A stretch of DNA of 64,000 nt from Saccharomyces mikatae IFO 1815 (lineage: Eukaryota; Ascomycota; Saccharomycetes; Saccharomycetales; Saccharomycetaceae), in contig NC_079267.1 in the NCBI RefSeq assembly GCF_947241705.1, positions 708,501 through 772,500 of the forward strand, written 5' to 3'. The notes beneath the pieces are model-generated. The model saw only the letters and a program-made list of their open reading frames with translations, searched no databases and was not told the origin of the DNA. Made by a program: the position numbers and the translations under genes. Numbering within the stretch: position 1 is the first letter of the stretch; each line of letters opens with the position of its first letter. This document shows, piece after piece, positions 9,425 through 20,312 of the stretch.

Positions 9425-11413
9425 TCATGGTAATATGGGCGATGGTGACGGTGATGGCGACTTGGAAAAATAATCACGAAGAATATCAATTTCATTGGAG
9501 GTAAGAGAAATCTTATCTTCATATTCTCTTGAGCTATCAGACATACTATCACCAGAAAAAAGTGATGGTAAAGCCGAATTATTTAAAGATAAAAATGCCG
9601 GTGAAGAGCATATCAATTCATTAATGATATTATCTTGATGAGATGAATCTTCTTTTACTTTTATAGTCGCTATAGATAATTGCGAAGAGGAGCCTGACTC
9701 TACAGATTGTTTGTCGTTTTTCTTCATTAGGGTATCAGTAGAATTATTCCAATTTGCGTAAATCAAAGAAGCTTTGCATTTATCGTCGTATAATGGGGAT
9801 CTGTTTGATGCAGTCCTTGTTTTAGAGCTTTCCCCCCCTTGGCTCAAATTATTTTTGAGATCTTGTATTTTCAACTGTACAGTACTATCTCCAGTGTTTA
9901 ATGAGATCGTATTATCTATTATAGGATACTTACTGAAGGGTTCTGATTTCGGATAATTTTTGAACTGTAAGATATCCGAATCAGCAAGTGCTTTTCCAAG
10001 TCCGTGGTTACCAAACTCCCAATAATTGAAATCGTGCAAAGATAAATCATAAGAGCTATCAGATAATTCTTCATCAGTTTGTGAATCTAACGGCTGGACG
10101 AAGTAGTCAAAAGGCCTCACTTCGCTATCATTTGTTTCTGTTCTAGAATTTTGGAAAACGTCCCTTGTTTTACAGGCCGCTTTTGCTTTAAATGAATGAT
10201 GAAACTTGTGCTTTATTGGCGAGTCATTAAAGTAGTCTGTATCTTTGTTAAATGTTCTTAGCGGCTTTTTGGCTTTTTCATTAATTTTTGACGTAGATGA
10301 ATCTGAATTTTTATTTCTCAGCGTTAATGGAAGAATAGTGGAATCATTCTTCGGTAATATCGAAATCTCACGGTTTAGATTTATGACAGATAAAGAGATC
10401 GTTAGTTCATAGTTTCTATAGTCGTTATTGTCATAAAACGATCTATTGTCGAACCCGTTTACATCATAGCGACAACAGAATTGTAAATTTAGAGAGCAAG
10501 CGGTTTTCTTTTCAAAAAAATTAGCAAAAATCAACTTCTTCGACACTAAATTCAATTTCAATGCAGATATATCAATAATAAATTTAAACTCATCAACTTG
10601 AGGGGTAACAGACTTACTATAGTTCGCACTGATGTAATGAATATCTGTCCAATTATTTAGGGTGAATTTAATCTCTACTTTCTTCTCGAAATTCAAATTA
10701 TTGACAAATAGAAGTCCCGAAATTTGACAGCGGCCAAAATTATTGCAGCGAACGTCGTCGTAAGTTGCAGGTTCGGATAGTTCTAGGGAATGAACTTTTA
10801 TATTTTGACCGTTCAAGTATTCGAAAATACTGTGCTCCAACTTAGTCGCATCTATTTTAGGGTTACTTTTGAATCGGTTCAAATTACTACTGATGATCTT
10901 CCAATCTGCAATATCAAATTTATTCTCTTCACCTGGGTAAATGCTGTCCTTCTCAATAAGCAGGTTATAATTATTTACGAACAACTCATTGTCCTCTATG
11001 TCACTTTCATTGTCGTATTCATCATCCTTATCATTATAATCTAGATCACTGTAATCTAAAAAATCCAAAATATAGGGTTGATCTTTACTGTTAATGTGGG
11101 AAAGATTTGATAAAGTAGCATTTTCATATAAATTGCTTGCGAATTTAGAAGTGCCATAGTTGGTTGACTCGTTACCAGATTTTTCTGATATCGAGATGGG
11201 CGCAGATTTTGTATTGAACTTTTTGATTGTATATAAATGAGTAGCGAACCTTACTGATTTTCCTGATGAAGAAGATGTCGATGAAGAAGCAGATGTTGAG
11301 TCTTCTAATGGAGAAAATGAATTAAAGGTTGTTGAAGAAATAAAGGAGGAAATGGAAATTGTTTTTGAAAGTTTCAAAGACGGCTTAAGCTTCTTACCAT
11401 GGTATGAGGGCAT
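9425..11413 (-). CDS. PIG1: Pig1, glycogen-targeting subunit of PP1 (Glc7)
   Basis: Targets the Glc7 phosphatase to glycogen synthase Gsy2 and so promotes glycogen build-up. The 662-residue product is slightly longer than S. cerevisiae Pig1 (648 as I remember). A PP1-docking RVxF-type motif, KSVRF, sits at residues 52-56. A CBM21 carbohydrate-binding domain spans about 208-338, with the hallmark WTD at 255-257 and YDNNDYRNYEL near 327-337. A Ser-rich stretch (41-51), an Asp/Glu-rich one (118-143) and a C-terminal SPSPSPSP run flank the domains. The paralogue Gac1 is longer; genomic position and length favour PIG1. The stop is at 9425-9427. Confidence 0.93.
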   Translation of the reverse strand: MPSYHGKKLKPSLKLSKTISISSFISSTTFNSFSPLEDSTSASSSTSSSSGKSVRFATHLYTIKKFNTKSAPISISEKSGNESTNYGTSKFASNLYENATLSNLSHINSKDQPYILDFLDYSDLDYNDKDDEYDNESDIEDNELFVNNYNLLIEKDSIYPGEENKFDIADWKIISSNLNRFKSNPKIDATKLEHSIFEYLNGQNIKVHSLELSEPATYDDVRCNNFGRCQISGLLFVNNLNFEKKVEIKFTLNNWTDIHYISANYSKSVTPQVDEFKFIIDISALKLNLVSKKLIFANFFEKKTACSLNLQFCCRYDVNGFDNRSFYDNNDYRNYELTISLSVINLNREISILPKNDSTILPLTLRNKNSDSSTSKINEKAKKPLRTFNKDTDYFNDSPIKHKFHHSFKAKAACKTRDVFQNSRTETNDSEVRPFDYFVQPLDSQTDEELSDSSYDLSLHDFNYWEFGNHGLGKALADSDILQFKNYPKSEPFSKYPIIDNTISLNTGDSTVQLKIQDLKNNLSQGGESSKTRTASNRSPLYDDKCKASLIYANWNNSTDTLMKKNDKQSVESGSSSQLSIATIKVKEDSSHQDNIINELICSSPAFLSLNNSALPSLFSGDSMSDSSREYEDKISLTSNEIDILRDYFSKSPSPSPSPILP

Positions 11414-11773
11414 TTGTAATTAAAATTATTGATGGCGTAACAAGTGTCAGAGAAATGAGCATAAATAGTATTACACAAACTCTTACTTCTTGAATATATT
11501 TCTGACTTGAAGAAGTAACTCAAGCAGGCTCTAACCACTTTCTCCAGATTTGGTAAGTAAAAGCCCTTTAAATCCTACCGCCTATCCCTAGATGCAAAAC
11601 AAATGAAGCAGTAACAAAGCGGTCAAAGTATCAGTAGTTGATTCTCAACGCTTAAAGACGATTGTTAATTTAATCAATCTGTTATAAACGATCGGCTAGC
11701 CTTTAATTTCCACCGCCTCTTCGTTGTTACCAGGTTAAGCTATTTCAGTCTGTTGCTATGGGTGTGTGGCGTG

Positions 11774-11789
11774 TTTCCTTTTTGGGAAA
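11774..11789 (-). promoter_or_regulatory. Early cell-cycle box (Mcm1-Yox1/Yhp1 site) before MCM5
   Basis: Read on the minus strand, the 16 bases are TTTCCCAAAAAGGAAA, an exact fit to the ECB consensus TTWCCCNNNNAGGAAA. It lies about 142 bases upstream of the MCM5 ATG. ECBs give M/G1 expression of MCM genes through Mcm1 and the Yox1/Yhp1 repressors, and CDC46 is a known target in S. cerevisiae. The divergent PIG1 shares this 517-base spacer. Confidence 0.85.
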
Positions 11790-11930
11790 TGTGATTACTT
11801 GCAGTTTCGCGAAATCTCGAAGATTTTTTTTTTCATTATATCAAAGAGTACCCAAGTACACATGTTAACGTGATCATATATTTAGCGAAAGCTCTATAAT
11901 AGCCATTCCTTGGTGAATTGAAGCTAGATA

Positions 11931-14258
11931 ATGTCATTTGATAGACCAGAAATATATAGTGCTCCTGTTTTACAAGGAGAATCACCTAACGACGATGATA
12001 ATACAGAAATTATAAAGTCCTTCAAGAATTTCATTTTGGAGTTTAGATTAGACTCACAGTTTATTTACAGAGACCAATTAAGGAACAATATTCTGGTAAA
12101 AAATTATTCTCTGACTGTTAACATGGAGCATTTGATCGGCTACAACGAAGACATATACAAGAAATTATCCGATGAACCTTCAGATATCATTCCCTTATTC
12201 GAAACTGCAATAACACAGGTGGCGAAAAGGATAAGTATTCTAAGTAGAGCTCAATCAGGCAGTAATAGCAATCAAGATGCAGACGGTACTATTACAGATA
12301 CTGATTCTCTTTTATTGAACTCTCTGCCAACTTTCCAATTAATCTTAAATTCCAATGCAAATCAGATTCCACTAAGAGATTTGGATTCAGAACACGTCTC
12401 TAAGATTGTTCGTTTATCAGGTATAATAATATCAACTTCAGTTTTATCTTCTCGCGCCACGTACCTCTCTATAATGTGTAGAAATTGCAGACACACAACA
12501 TCTATAACGATCAACAATTTTAATTCTTTCACGGGCAATACTGTCAGTTTACCACGTTCGTGTTTATCTACTGCTGAGAGTGAATCTTCCATGGCAAATG
12601 AGACAAATATTGGAGATGAATCGACGAAAAAAAATTGTGGTCCCGACCCATATATTATTATTCATGAATCTTCAAAGTTTATTGACCAACAGTTTTTAAA
12701 ATTGCAGGAAATCCCGGAATTGGTTCCAGTAGGTGAAATGCCCAGAAATTTAACCATGACTTGTGACCGCTACCTAACAAACAGAGTCATTCCTGGTACA
12801 AGGGTAACCATAGTTGGTATATATTCTATCTATAGTTCTAAGAATGGTGCTGGATCAGGAAGAAGCGGAGGTGGTAATGGAGGAAGTGGTGTTGCTATCA
12901 GAACACCTTATATTAAAATATTAGGGATTCAATCTGATGTGGAAACTTCTTCTATTTGGAATTCCATAACAATGTTTAGCGAGGAAGAAGAGGAAGAGTT
13001 TCTGCAGTTAAGTAGAAACCCAAAGCTTTATGAAATTCTGACGAACTCTATTGCCCCCTCTATTTTTGGCAATGAAGATATAAAGAAAGCCATTGTATGT
13101 TTATTGATGGGGGGTTCTAAGAAAATACTACCAGACGGTATGAGGTTAAGAGGTGATATCAATGTCTTACTATTGGGTGATCCAGGTACCGCAAAGTCCC
13201 AGTTATTAAAATTTGTAGAGAAAGTATCTCCAATTGCCGTTTATACATCTGGTAAAGGGTCTTCTGCAGCCGGGTTGACTGCCAGTGTACAAAGAGACCC
13301 CATGACAAGAGAGTTTTATCTGGAAGGTGGTGCTATGGTCCTAGCCGACGGTGGTGTTGTTTGTATCGACGAATTTGATAAGATGAGAGACGAAGATAGA
13401 GTGGCTATCCATGAAGCTATGGAACAACAAACAATATCCATCGCTAAAGCCGGTATCACTACGGTACTAAATTCTAGAACTAGTGTTTTGGCGGCAGCAA
13501 ATCCAATATATGGCCGTTATGATGATTTGAAGTCTCCCGGTGACAACATTGATTTTCAAACTACCATTTTATCCCGTTTCGATATGATTTTCATTGTCAA
13601 AGATGACCATAATGAGGAACGCGATATTTCCATTGCTAATCACGTTATTAATATTCATACAGGAAATGCGAATGCTATCCAAAACCAGCAAGAGGAAAAT
13701 GGTACAGAGATTAGTATTGAAAAGATGAAACGTTACATCACGTATTGCAGATTAAAGTGTGCGCCAAGACTTTCACCGCAGGCCGCTGAAAAACTATCTT
13801 CGAATTTCGTCACAATCCGAAAACAATTATTAATTAATGAATTAGAGTCAACGGAAAGGTCATCTATTCCAATTACTATTCGTCAATTGGAGGCTATTAT
13901 TAGAATCACTGAATCATTGGCTAAATTAGAACTAAGTCCTATTGCACAGGAAAGACATGTTGATGAAGCTATAAGATTGTTCCAAGCGTCTACAATGGAT
14001 GCTGCCTCTCAGGATCCAATTGGTGGCATGAACCAAGCAGCCGGAACATCGTTGTCAGAAATTCGTCGTTTTGAACAAGAACTGAAAAGAAGATTACCTA
14101 TTGGCTGGTCTACATCTTATCAAACTTTAAGAAGAGAATTTGTAGACACGCATAGATTTTCTCAATTCGCTTTAGATAAGGCTTTGTATGCGTTAGAGAA
14201 GCATGAAACGATCCAATTGAGACATCAGGGTCAGAATATTTACAGAAGTGGAGTATGA
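11931..14258 (+). CDS. MCM5: Mcm5/Cdc46, subunit of the MCM2-7 replicative helicase
   Basis: AAA+ subunit of the hexameric MCM helicase loaded at origins in G1. It is 775 residues, the same as S. cerevisiae Mcm5. A zinc-binding pair CRNC lies near residues 183-186. The Walker A loop GDPGTAKS occupies 416-423 (K422), Walker B is CIDEFD with D480 and E481, and the arginine finger is SRFD with R549. The C-terminal winged helix covers about 690-775. A Gly-rich loop ([13 protein letters not shown], about 305-320) sits in the N-terminal OB region. M/G1 expression is expected from the ECB upstream. Confidence 0.98.
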   Translation: MSFDRPEIYSAPVLQGESPNDDDNTEIIKSFKNFILEFRLDSQFIYRDQLRNNILVKNYSLTVNMEHLIGYNEDIYKKLSDEPSDIIPLFETAITQVAKRISILSRAQSGSNSNQDADGTITDTDSLLLNSLPTFQLILNSNANQIPLRDLDSEHVSKIVRLSGIIISTSVLSSRATYLSIMCRNCRHTTSITINNFNSFTGNTVSLPRSCLSTAESESSMANETNIGDESTKKNCGPDPYIIIHESSKFIDQQFLKLQEIPELVPVGEMPRNLTMTCDRYLTNRVIPGTRVTIVGIYSIYSSKNGAGSGRSGGGNGGSGVAIRTPYIKILGIQSDVETSSIWNSITMFSEEEEEEFLQLSRNPKLYEILTNSIAPSIFGNEDIKKAIVCLLMGGSKKILPDGMRLRGDINVLLLGDPGTAKSQLLKFVEKVSPIAVYTSGKGSSAAGLTASVQRDPMTREFYLEGGAMVLADGGVVCIDEFDKMRDEDRVAIHEAMEQQTISIAKAGITTVLNSRTSVLAAANPIYGRYDDLKSPGDNIDFQTTILSRFDMIFIVKDDHNEERDISIANHVINIHTGNANAIQNQQEENGTEISIEKMKRYITYCRLKCAPRLSPQAAEKLSSNFVTIRKQLLINELESTERSSIPITIRQLEAIIRITESLAKLELSPIAQERHVDEAIRLFQASTMDAASQDPIGGMNQAAGTSLSEIRRFEQELKRRLPIGWSTSYQTLRREFVDTHRFSQFALDKALYALEKHETIQLRHQGQNIYRSGV

Positions 14259-14772
14259 TAACAAGATCAAACCCTCGAGACTTTTTATCTTTGCATGTAA
14301 CAATGTCTAAATTTTTTTTGGCTCTCTAATTATTGTATTATATATTTTTCTTCATAAATTCTGAAGACAAGTTTATATTTATCCGGAGTTTCGTCTACAC
14401 CTTACCTCATATTACTTTTTAATAATAATACAGCCATCAACGCATATATCGGACATGTCAGTTAATAAGGATAATTTGTAACTTATTTTGAAGTAAAAGA
14501 ATAGCGAAAATATATACAAGATAATTAGAAAATTTTGTTGGCAAAAATAACGTAATTGTACTATCTTTTGTCAATATGTCACTCTTCACTTGAAGTGACT
14601 ATATCATATTGATTCATATTATATATATTATGTCGGGTAACAAAGGTAGTTGAATGAAAATTATCTCACTTAAAAAGAATGATATGAACATCATCACATC
14701 AAATGACAAACGTAGTGACACCTGTCCTAGCTTTGACAGTTGATTCAAGGAGTATTACAACACCAATTTATC
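14259..14772. other. MCM5-SMD2 intergenic
   Basis: MCM5 3' region and SMD2 promoter. A Reb1 site, CGGGTAAC at 14634-14641 (GTTACCCGAC on the other strand), lies 132 bases upstream of the SMD2 ATG, next to a TA-rich run at 14617-14630. A 10-of-11 match to the ARS consensus (GTTTATATTTA, near 14369) is too weak to call an origin. No gene is seen. Confidence 0.55.
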
Positions 14773-15193
14773 ATGTCGTATGTTTGGTCTCCAACTTTTT
14801 TGTACCCATAATTCAGAGTGAGTTTTGTATACTAACTTAAAAGTCATTAATGCATATCATTCTAGTACGCAATTAATTGACCGTCCAAAGCATGAGCTTT
14901 CCAAAGCAGAGTTAGAGGAACTAGAAGAATTCGAATTTAAGCATGGACCAATGTCCCTCATAAATGATGCTATGCTTACAAAAACACCCGTAATAATCTC
15001 GTTAAGAAATAATCACAAAATAATAGCGAGAGTAAAAGCCTTCGATAGGCATTGCAATATGGTTCTAGAAAATGTGAAAGAGCTTTGGACAGAGAAAAAA
15101 GGTAAAAATGTAATTAATCGTGAAAGATTTATAAGTAAACTATTTCTTAGAGGTGATTCAGTTATCGTGGTGTTGAAGACCCCTGTAGAGTGA
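14773..15193 (+). CDS. SMD2: SmD2, spliceosomal core protein; intron 14778-14865
   Basis: Sm-ring subunit of the U1, U2, U4 and U5 snRNPs. Exon 1 is only ATGTC (14773-14777). The intron has GTATGT at its 5' end, the branch point TACTAAC at 14830-14836 and ends TTCTAG at 14865 (88 nt). Exon 2 is 14866-15193. Joined, they give 110 residues starting MSTQLIDRPKHELS, the family length. Sm1 spans about 38-70 (IARVKAFDRHCNMVLENVKE) and Sm2 about 90-105 (FLRGDSVIVVL). Unspliced reading would begin at an alternative start inside the intron and is not used. A Reb1 site lies upstream. Confidence 0.96.
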
Positions 15194-15432
15194 AAAGCAT
15201 CATAAACAGTCCTCATATGATTAAGAAAGCGAACCTAGTTCGTGATTCCCCAGCCAACAGGAACGCTTTTTTTGGGAGTAGACCCTATTAGTATTGACCT
15301 GGTTTTTGCCCTAACAGGAATAGTGCACTCAGGAAAGTGGAAATATATATTATATATCACGATTAGCTAAAGGGCATTTTTAGTATGTAGATTTTTGTAT
15401 AACAAATAGAATAAATATCAATACTACTAAAA

Positions 15433-17217
15433 TTACTTGAAGTTCTTCAACGGATCCACTTTGCCATTTTTTGGTTTATTGACTTTGCCCTTTCTATGTG
15501 GATGGCGCTTTTTGGGATTGTGGAATGGAATAAACTTAACTTTGGTTCCATTTCCTCTAACTGATTCAGGGAGTAAGTAATCTGGAACACGCTTTAAATG
15601 CTGTTGCACTCTTGCTGGATGTAATTCCTTATCATGCCTTAAACTTTGCAACTCTTTTGGATTTTCTTCGAAATGTCTTTTTAACTTTTCACTCGCCAAT
15701 AGCTCTTGTTTCAATTCTTTTACTCTAGCTTCTCTAATGGCAACTTGAGTTACAGCGCGAAAACCATCTTCCATTCTATAACGAAACGCCTCAACTTGCT
15801 TCTGATCGAATTTATAAGGCTGTAATTCCAATCCTAGTTTGCTTTGTTGTTTGATAATTCGGGAAAGAATCTTTTCATCCTTCTTTGCGGATTGTAGCAT
15901 TGATGGCTTATGCTTACCAAATTCTTTCAATGGGACCACAAATGAAATAGCTGTACCAGTTTTACCGCCACGAGCAGTTCTACCAACTCTATGCACATAA
16001 GACTTAGCTGTTGTGGGTAAATCGAAATTCAGGACACATGCAACATTTTTGAAATCAACACCACGGGAAACACCATACTCCTTATCTTTTTTCAATTGAA
16101 CTTTCTTTTTCTTGCTTGTTTTCTTTTCATTTTCAGGCTCTGTTTTGGAGTTTTCTTCTTCTTCATTACCGCTATTATGTCCTTCTTCTACGTCCTCATC
16201 TTCCTCTTTTATGTATTCAGTGTCGTCTGTTGCAATTAATAATTGGTAGACGTTTTTATTAAACTGGTCAACAATGTGTTGCCTTGAATTAACGGGCAGC
16301 TCACTATTCAATATGCAGGACCTGATACCAAATTGCTCCATGACTAGCTTGAGCCTATATCCTCTGTCAATGTTATTAACAAAAATCAGTGTTTTACCCT
16401 TGATTAAGTCAAGTTTGAATATGACATAGCATAATAAGAATTTGTCAAATTCGTTAACTCTCACATAATACTGAAGTAGTTTGTTTTGGTTTTTATTTAT
16501 TTCTTCGTCGTTAAACTTTAGAATAGCTGGAGAACGACAAAATTTTTGCTTCAGAGCCTGTATATCATCGTTCAAGGTTGCACTCATTAAAAAAGTTTGT
16601 AGATTTTTTTTTAATGGTAAGTACTCACCAATTTTGTTTAAATCATCTTGGTAGCCAAATGTTAACACTAAATCCACTTCATCGACTACCAAAAATTTCA
16701 AATCACTCAAGGAAATAGAGTTGATACTTGTTTGCAAGAGGTCTAATAGTTTGCCCGGTGTACCAACTATGATTTCAGGTTGATCCATAAGTAGGGTATT
16801 CAAAACTGAGCCAGACATATCGGATGATATGTTGAGAGTTCTTATATCTTTTGAACAATATAGGACTAGTTTTTCCAAAACACTATAAACTTGCTGAGCC
16901 AATTCTCTTGTTGGAACAAGTATAATACCTAATGTACCATTTTCTTCCTCATTTTTAATTGTTTTTTTATATTGTAGAATAGTTTCAATTACAGGAATTA
17001 AGTAAGCCAATGTCTTCCCAGAACCTGTGGCAGCCTTTGCTATAATATCTCTCTTCTGCTGCAAAGCCAGAGGAATAGAATGTGATTGAATTAATGTTGG
17101 GTTCTGAAATCCTATGTTCTTAATAGCTTGTAATAAACGAGAATCAAGATGAAACGATTCGAATGTTGTAGAATCGTCCATGTAAGCGCCTTCCACAGAC
17201 TTTTTCCCGCTGCTCAT
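15433..17217 (-). CDS. DBP9: Dbp9, DEAD-box helicase of 60S ribosome assembly
   Basis: Nucleolar ATP-dependent RNA helicase acting on 27S pre-rRNA. I start at the ATG at 17217 ([15 protein letters not shown]), giving 594 residues, the known length; the frame continues to 17295 but without an ATG. Motif Q is in [16 protein letters not shown], motif I AATGSGKT, Ia PTRELAQQ, Ib TPGKLL, II DEVD (not DEAD, as also in S. cerevisiae Dbp9 as I remember it), III SAT and [12 protein letters not shown]. An acidic then Lys-rich insert lies at about 340-380 between motifs IV and VI. The C-terminal tail is basic. PAC and RRPE elements upstream fit ribosome-biogenesis control. Confidence 0.96.
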   Translation of the reverse strand: MSSGKKSVEGAYMDDSTTFESFHLDSRLLQAIKNIGFQNPTLIQSHSIPLALQQKRDIIAKAATGSGKTLAYLIPVIETILQYKKTIKNEEENGTLGIILVPTRELAQQVYSVLEKLVLYCSKDIRTLNISSDMSGSVLNTLLMDQPEIIVGTPGKLLDLLQTSINSISLSDLKFLVVDEVDLVLTFGYQDDLNKIGEYLPLKKNLQTFLMSATLNDDIQALKQKFCRSPAILKFNDEEINKNQNKLLQYYVRVNEFDKFLLCYVIFKLDLIKGKTLIFVNNIDRGYRLKLVMEQFGIRSCILNSELPVNSRQHIVDQFNKNVYQLLIATDDTEYIKEEDEDVEEGHNSGNEEEENSKTEPENEKKTSKKKKVQLKKDKEYGVSRGVDFKNVACVLNFDLPTTAKSYVHRVGRTARGGKTGTAISFVVPLKEFGKHKPSMLQSAKKDEKILSRIIKQQSKLGLELQPYKFDQKQVEAFRYRMEDGFRAVTQVAIREARVKELKQELLASEKLKRHFEENPKELQSLRHDKELHPARVQQHLKRVPDYLLPESVRGNGTKVKFIPFHNPKKRHPHRKGKVNKPKNGKVDPLKNFK

Positions 17218-17331
17218 TTTCTTGATCTTATAATTATAATTAGAACTTAGCCCTTCGATTTGTGTAATGAATTGAAGGCCAACCACTGCTGTCAATATAA
17301 ACGAAAACTTCCGGAATAAATGAACAGATTA

Positions 17332-17392
17332 GATGAGATGAGATGAGCTTAAAGTATTATTTCTCACGCTCATGAAAAAGAAAAAAAATTTT
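17332..17392 (+). promoter_or_regulatory. PAC repeats and RRPE before DBP9
   Basis: GATGAG occurs three times at 5-base steps (17332, 17337, 17342), the last as GATGAGCT, the PAC core. AAAAATTTT (RRPE) follows at 17384-17392. They lie about 115-175 bases upstream of the DBP9 ATG, the usual place and order for genes of the ribosome-biogenesis regulon (Dot6/Tod6 and Stb3 targets). Confidence 0.7.
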
Positions 17393-17514
17393 AAATTTCA
17401 ATCTCGTAGTTTCAGTACGTGAAGAGTGATTAAGTAACGTGAGAGACTGTTCTGATTAGCTTTGAGTTGGGCATTATATTTATAAAGTAATACATATAAC
17501 ATACATAGTCATAC

Positions 17515-19851
17515 TCAACAAAGCGGTGTGACCAAATTACCACCGATATTTAGGAGGCTTTCTACTCTGCCTTTTAATGGGTTTGAATTACATTCCACAA
17601 TTTTCATATTGTTGAAATCAATTTTGGCTGTGTTTTTACCGATAGTAATAACTCCACTTATAGTATCTCCGTTACTTGCACAGTCCTCTTTATTGAGAAG
17701 TAAAGTGAAACTGTCACCAAACTGTTCTTTGAATAACCTTGAAATTTGCTTCGCTCTCGCAACTTCATCAATCTCACTTTCTTCATAAAGCTCTACATTA
17801 TTATGATCATGATCATCACAAGAATGACTCGAAAGCTTTATACTGGCTGGGGCGGAATCAACATTCATTAATATCGCAATAATGGAGTCAGCTACAGTAT
17901 CATTCATCAAATCTTGAGTCCATTCTAAAACAGCTAGAGTGTTAATAATAGTTAGTTTAATATCCCCCATTATCTGTAAGATCAATTTACCATTATTAAT
18001 TCGGTCATTATTTTCTTCTCGCTTAAACTTTGGTTCCTGGTTTGTCACCTTATCGTCGTCTTGAAGAACTTCAGCCTCACCAAACATTTGCAGAATGTGC
18101 CAGTAAATAAGCTCTTTTTTACAATCAACACGAACTGATTGGCGCTCCCTTAATATTGTTGTTGAAAGATCAGGGTGATGTTCTCTTAAATCAGACAAAG
18201 AAAGGAAGTCCAATTCGAAATTTTTGTCATCTGAAACCAGGATTCCGGAAACTACTACATCCTTATGTTCATCTACATCATCTGAATCTTTTCCACTTCC
18301 GGAATCTAAATCTTCTTCTTTTTCTTCTTTTATAGGTTCAATTTTTACAGCAGCTTCTTCCTTTATATTTATGCTCTCTTCTTTATATATCTCATTTACA
18401 ATGTTTCCTACAGCTTTTGCAACCTTGACACCTTGAAATTCAAGATCCACTTCTACACAGTTTCTGGGATTGAAAACATGAACTTCATTTTCTGTGCCTT
18501 TCAAAGATGCAAAATTGGATAATAGTGCGGACTTCAGACGACCCATTGGATTCGCTTCCCCATGAACAAGGATAATATTTGGTGCGCTGATCTTTTCAAT
18601 GAATTCTAAGTTTTCTTGAAAATCAACGTGGGCAGCAAAGGAGATTTCTTCAACTTGACAACGTCTTGGAATAGTTATTTCAGGATTGTTTATAGAAGGT
18701 ATTGTGTCTGGTTCAAGCATAATGAATTTTGCCATTGTTCCTTCGATGGAATAACCCGTAATTAATACTAGATTTTTATCTTCAGGGCACCACCTTTCTA
18801 GTAAATCTCTTGATAAACCACTTTGCAGCATACCTGGTGACGCCAACATAACACTGGGACCGAAATCTTGAAAATCTTCCAAGTTTCTTAGATAAGAAAT
18901 ATTTTTGAATATAAAAGGATTAGTCTGAGAATCTCTAAATTTTTTTCGAATGTCATCATTCATCATATTTACATAGGTCTGAAAGACACTCATACATTTT
19001 TTCGCTAAATTTGACGCATAGAATATCGGAACCTGTCCACCACCAAGTTCGTCAGCATGTTGGGACCAATACTCATCCAGTATAAGCATGATTTCTTGAG
19101 CTCTCCCCAAAGCAAAAACTGGTAGTAGGACACGGCCTCCTCGCATTACTGTAGAATGGACTAACTGGGTCAACTTCCTTTCTCTATTTAAACGGGGCTC
19201 GTGAGTGGCGGTACCAAAGGTAGACTCCACAATCAATACGTTTGATGAAAGTGGAGGTATTTCAGCAGAATTTAAGTGACGATCGACTTCCCTTGAGTAA
19301 TCACCTGTAAATAACACCCTCAGGCCAGCAATCTCTATTTGAAACATTGCTGCACCCAAAACATGGCCTGCATGGAATGCCGTAAATTTAATACCATTAA
19401 CGTCCACAGTTGAGTGGTAGTCTACCGTTTCAATTTTATCAAAGGAATCAACCAGATCCTCATCAGAAAAAAGTCCTTCGTCTTTGGTTCCCATGGAAGA
19501 GGATGAAGAACCTATACTGGTAACTCTTACAAAATCTCGCAGCAGCCATCTGTAAATGGCTTTTGTTGGATGTGTCATAAAAACCCTGCCTTGAAAGTTT
19601 GTCCTTTGCATCACATATGGGAGTGAAGCAGCATGGTCCAAATGAAAATGCGAAATCAACAGGATATCAATTTTGGAAAGATCGAATTCATCGTAAAAAG
19701 GTAATGAAGCCAACCCTTGGTACGCTGGATGAATTCCTGCATCAAGCATTACCGTTTTACCCTTATATTGCAGTATATGGCATGATCGTCCAACTTCATT
19801 ACTCCCTCCTAATGAAAAAAATTTAAATGCTGTGGTATTTGTTCGTTCCAT
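17515..19851 (-). CDS. YSH1: Ysh1/Brr5, mRNA 3'-end endonuclease (CPSF-73)
   Basis: Catalytic subunit of the cleavage and polyadenylation factor, which cuts pre-mRNA at the poly(A) site. It is 778 residues, one off the S. cerevisiae length. The metallo-beta-lactamase motif HFHLDH lies at 68-73; FTGDYSRE and HAGHVLGA follow. The beta-CASP part carries LPVFALGRAQE and SPGMLQSG. FAAHVDF and LVHGEANPM supply the later metal-binding histidines. After about residue 500 an acidic, low-complexity linker leads into a C-terminal domain specific to these proteins. The stop lies 297 bases from the DBP9 start on the same strand. Confidence 0.97.
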   Translation of the reverse strand: MERTNTTAFKFFSLGGSNEVGRSCHILQYKGKTVMLDAGIHPAYQGLASLPFYDEFDLSKIDILLISHFHLDHAASLPYVMQRTNFQGRVFMTHPTKAIYRWLLRDFVRVTSIGSSSSSMGTKDEGLFSDEDLVDSFDKIETVDYHSTVDVNGIKFTAFHAGHVLGAAMFQIEIAGLRVLFTGDYSREVDRHLNSAEIPPLSSNVLIVESTFGTATHEPRLNRERKLTQLVHSTVMRGGRVLLPVFALGRAQEIMLILDEYWSQHADELGGGQVPIFYASNLAKKCMSVFQTYVNMMNDDIRKKFRDSQTNPFIFKNISYLRNLEDFQDFGPSVMLASPGMLQSGLSRDLLERWCPEDKNLVLITGYSIEGTMAKFIMLEPDTIPSINNPEITIPRRCQVEEISFAAHVDFQENLEFIEKISAPNIILVHGEANPMGRLKSALLSNFASLKGTENEVHVFNPRNCVEVDLEFQGVKVAKAVGNIVNEIYKEESINIKEEAAVKIEPIKEEKEEDLDSGSGKDSDDVDEHKDVVVSGILVSDDKNFELDFLSLSDLREHHPDLSTTILRERQSVRVDCKKELIYWHILQMFGEAEVLQDDDKVTNQEPKFKREENNDRINNGKLILQIMGDIKLTIINTLAVLEWTQDLMNDTVADSIIAILMNVDSAPASIKLSSHSCDDHDHNNVELYEESEIDEVARAKQISRLFKEQFGDSFTLLLNKEDCASNGDTISGVITIGKNTAKIDFNNMKIVECNSNPLKGRVESLLNIGGNLVTPLC

Positions 19852-20312
19852 ATGAATAATGAATGTATTAATATTATGAGTATTCTTGTTTTCTTCGAAG
19901 GGTGACTTCTAATTGAGGAAAATAATAATACTCTGTACTGTATTCTGCAAATCTATGAAAAGAAGGGATAACAGAGATATGTGCCCATACCTGGAAAAAC
20001 AAGTACATTGGATACGCACTATATTAAGTAATTAAACTTACTAATAGACACTTCAATTTTTCAAGATTTTCGACCACAAATAATTGCTTACCCGTACTTA
20101 ACTTTTCAAACTTGATCGATGTAGTTTCTTTCTCTTGGAGAAAGTATATGTAGGATAAAAAAGATTGCTCAATTCTAAAATGATGCAGATTGAGGGAAGG
20201 TAAGTCTATCAAAAGAAGGCTATGAAAAACAAACCTATGATTACATTAAAAGAAAAATCTATTAATGAAAAAAAAAAAAATTTATATACTGTAGTATGCA
20301 GATGATGTAGTA
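19852..20312. other. YSH1 promoter and YLR278C 3' flank
   Basis: AT-rich spacer of 461 bases with an A tract at 20269-20280. A short reverse frame (20024-20212) has no protein features. I see no RNA gene or repeat. Confidence 0.45.

Noticed and set aside
14825-14865. Start of SMD2 inside the unspliced frame
   Set aside because: This is intron sequence; GTATGT, TACTAAC and a 3' AG define an 88-nt intron, and the spliced product begins correctly.
17218-17295. N-terminal extension of DBP9
   Set aside because: The extension begins with TTG and not ATG; the ATG at 17217 gives the known length of 594 residues.
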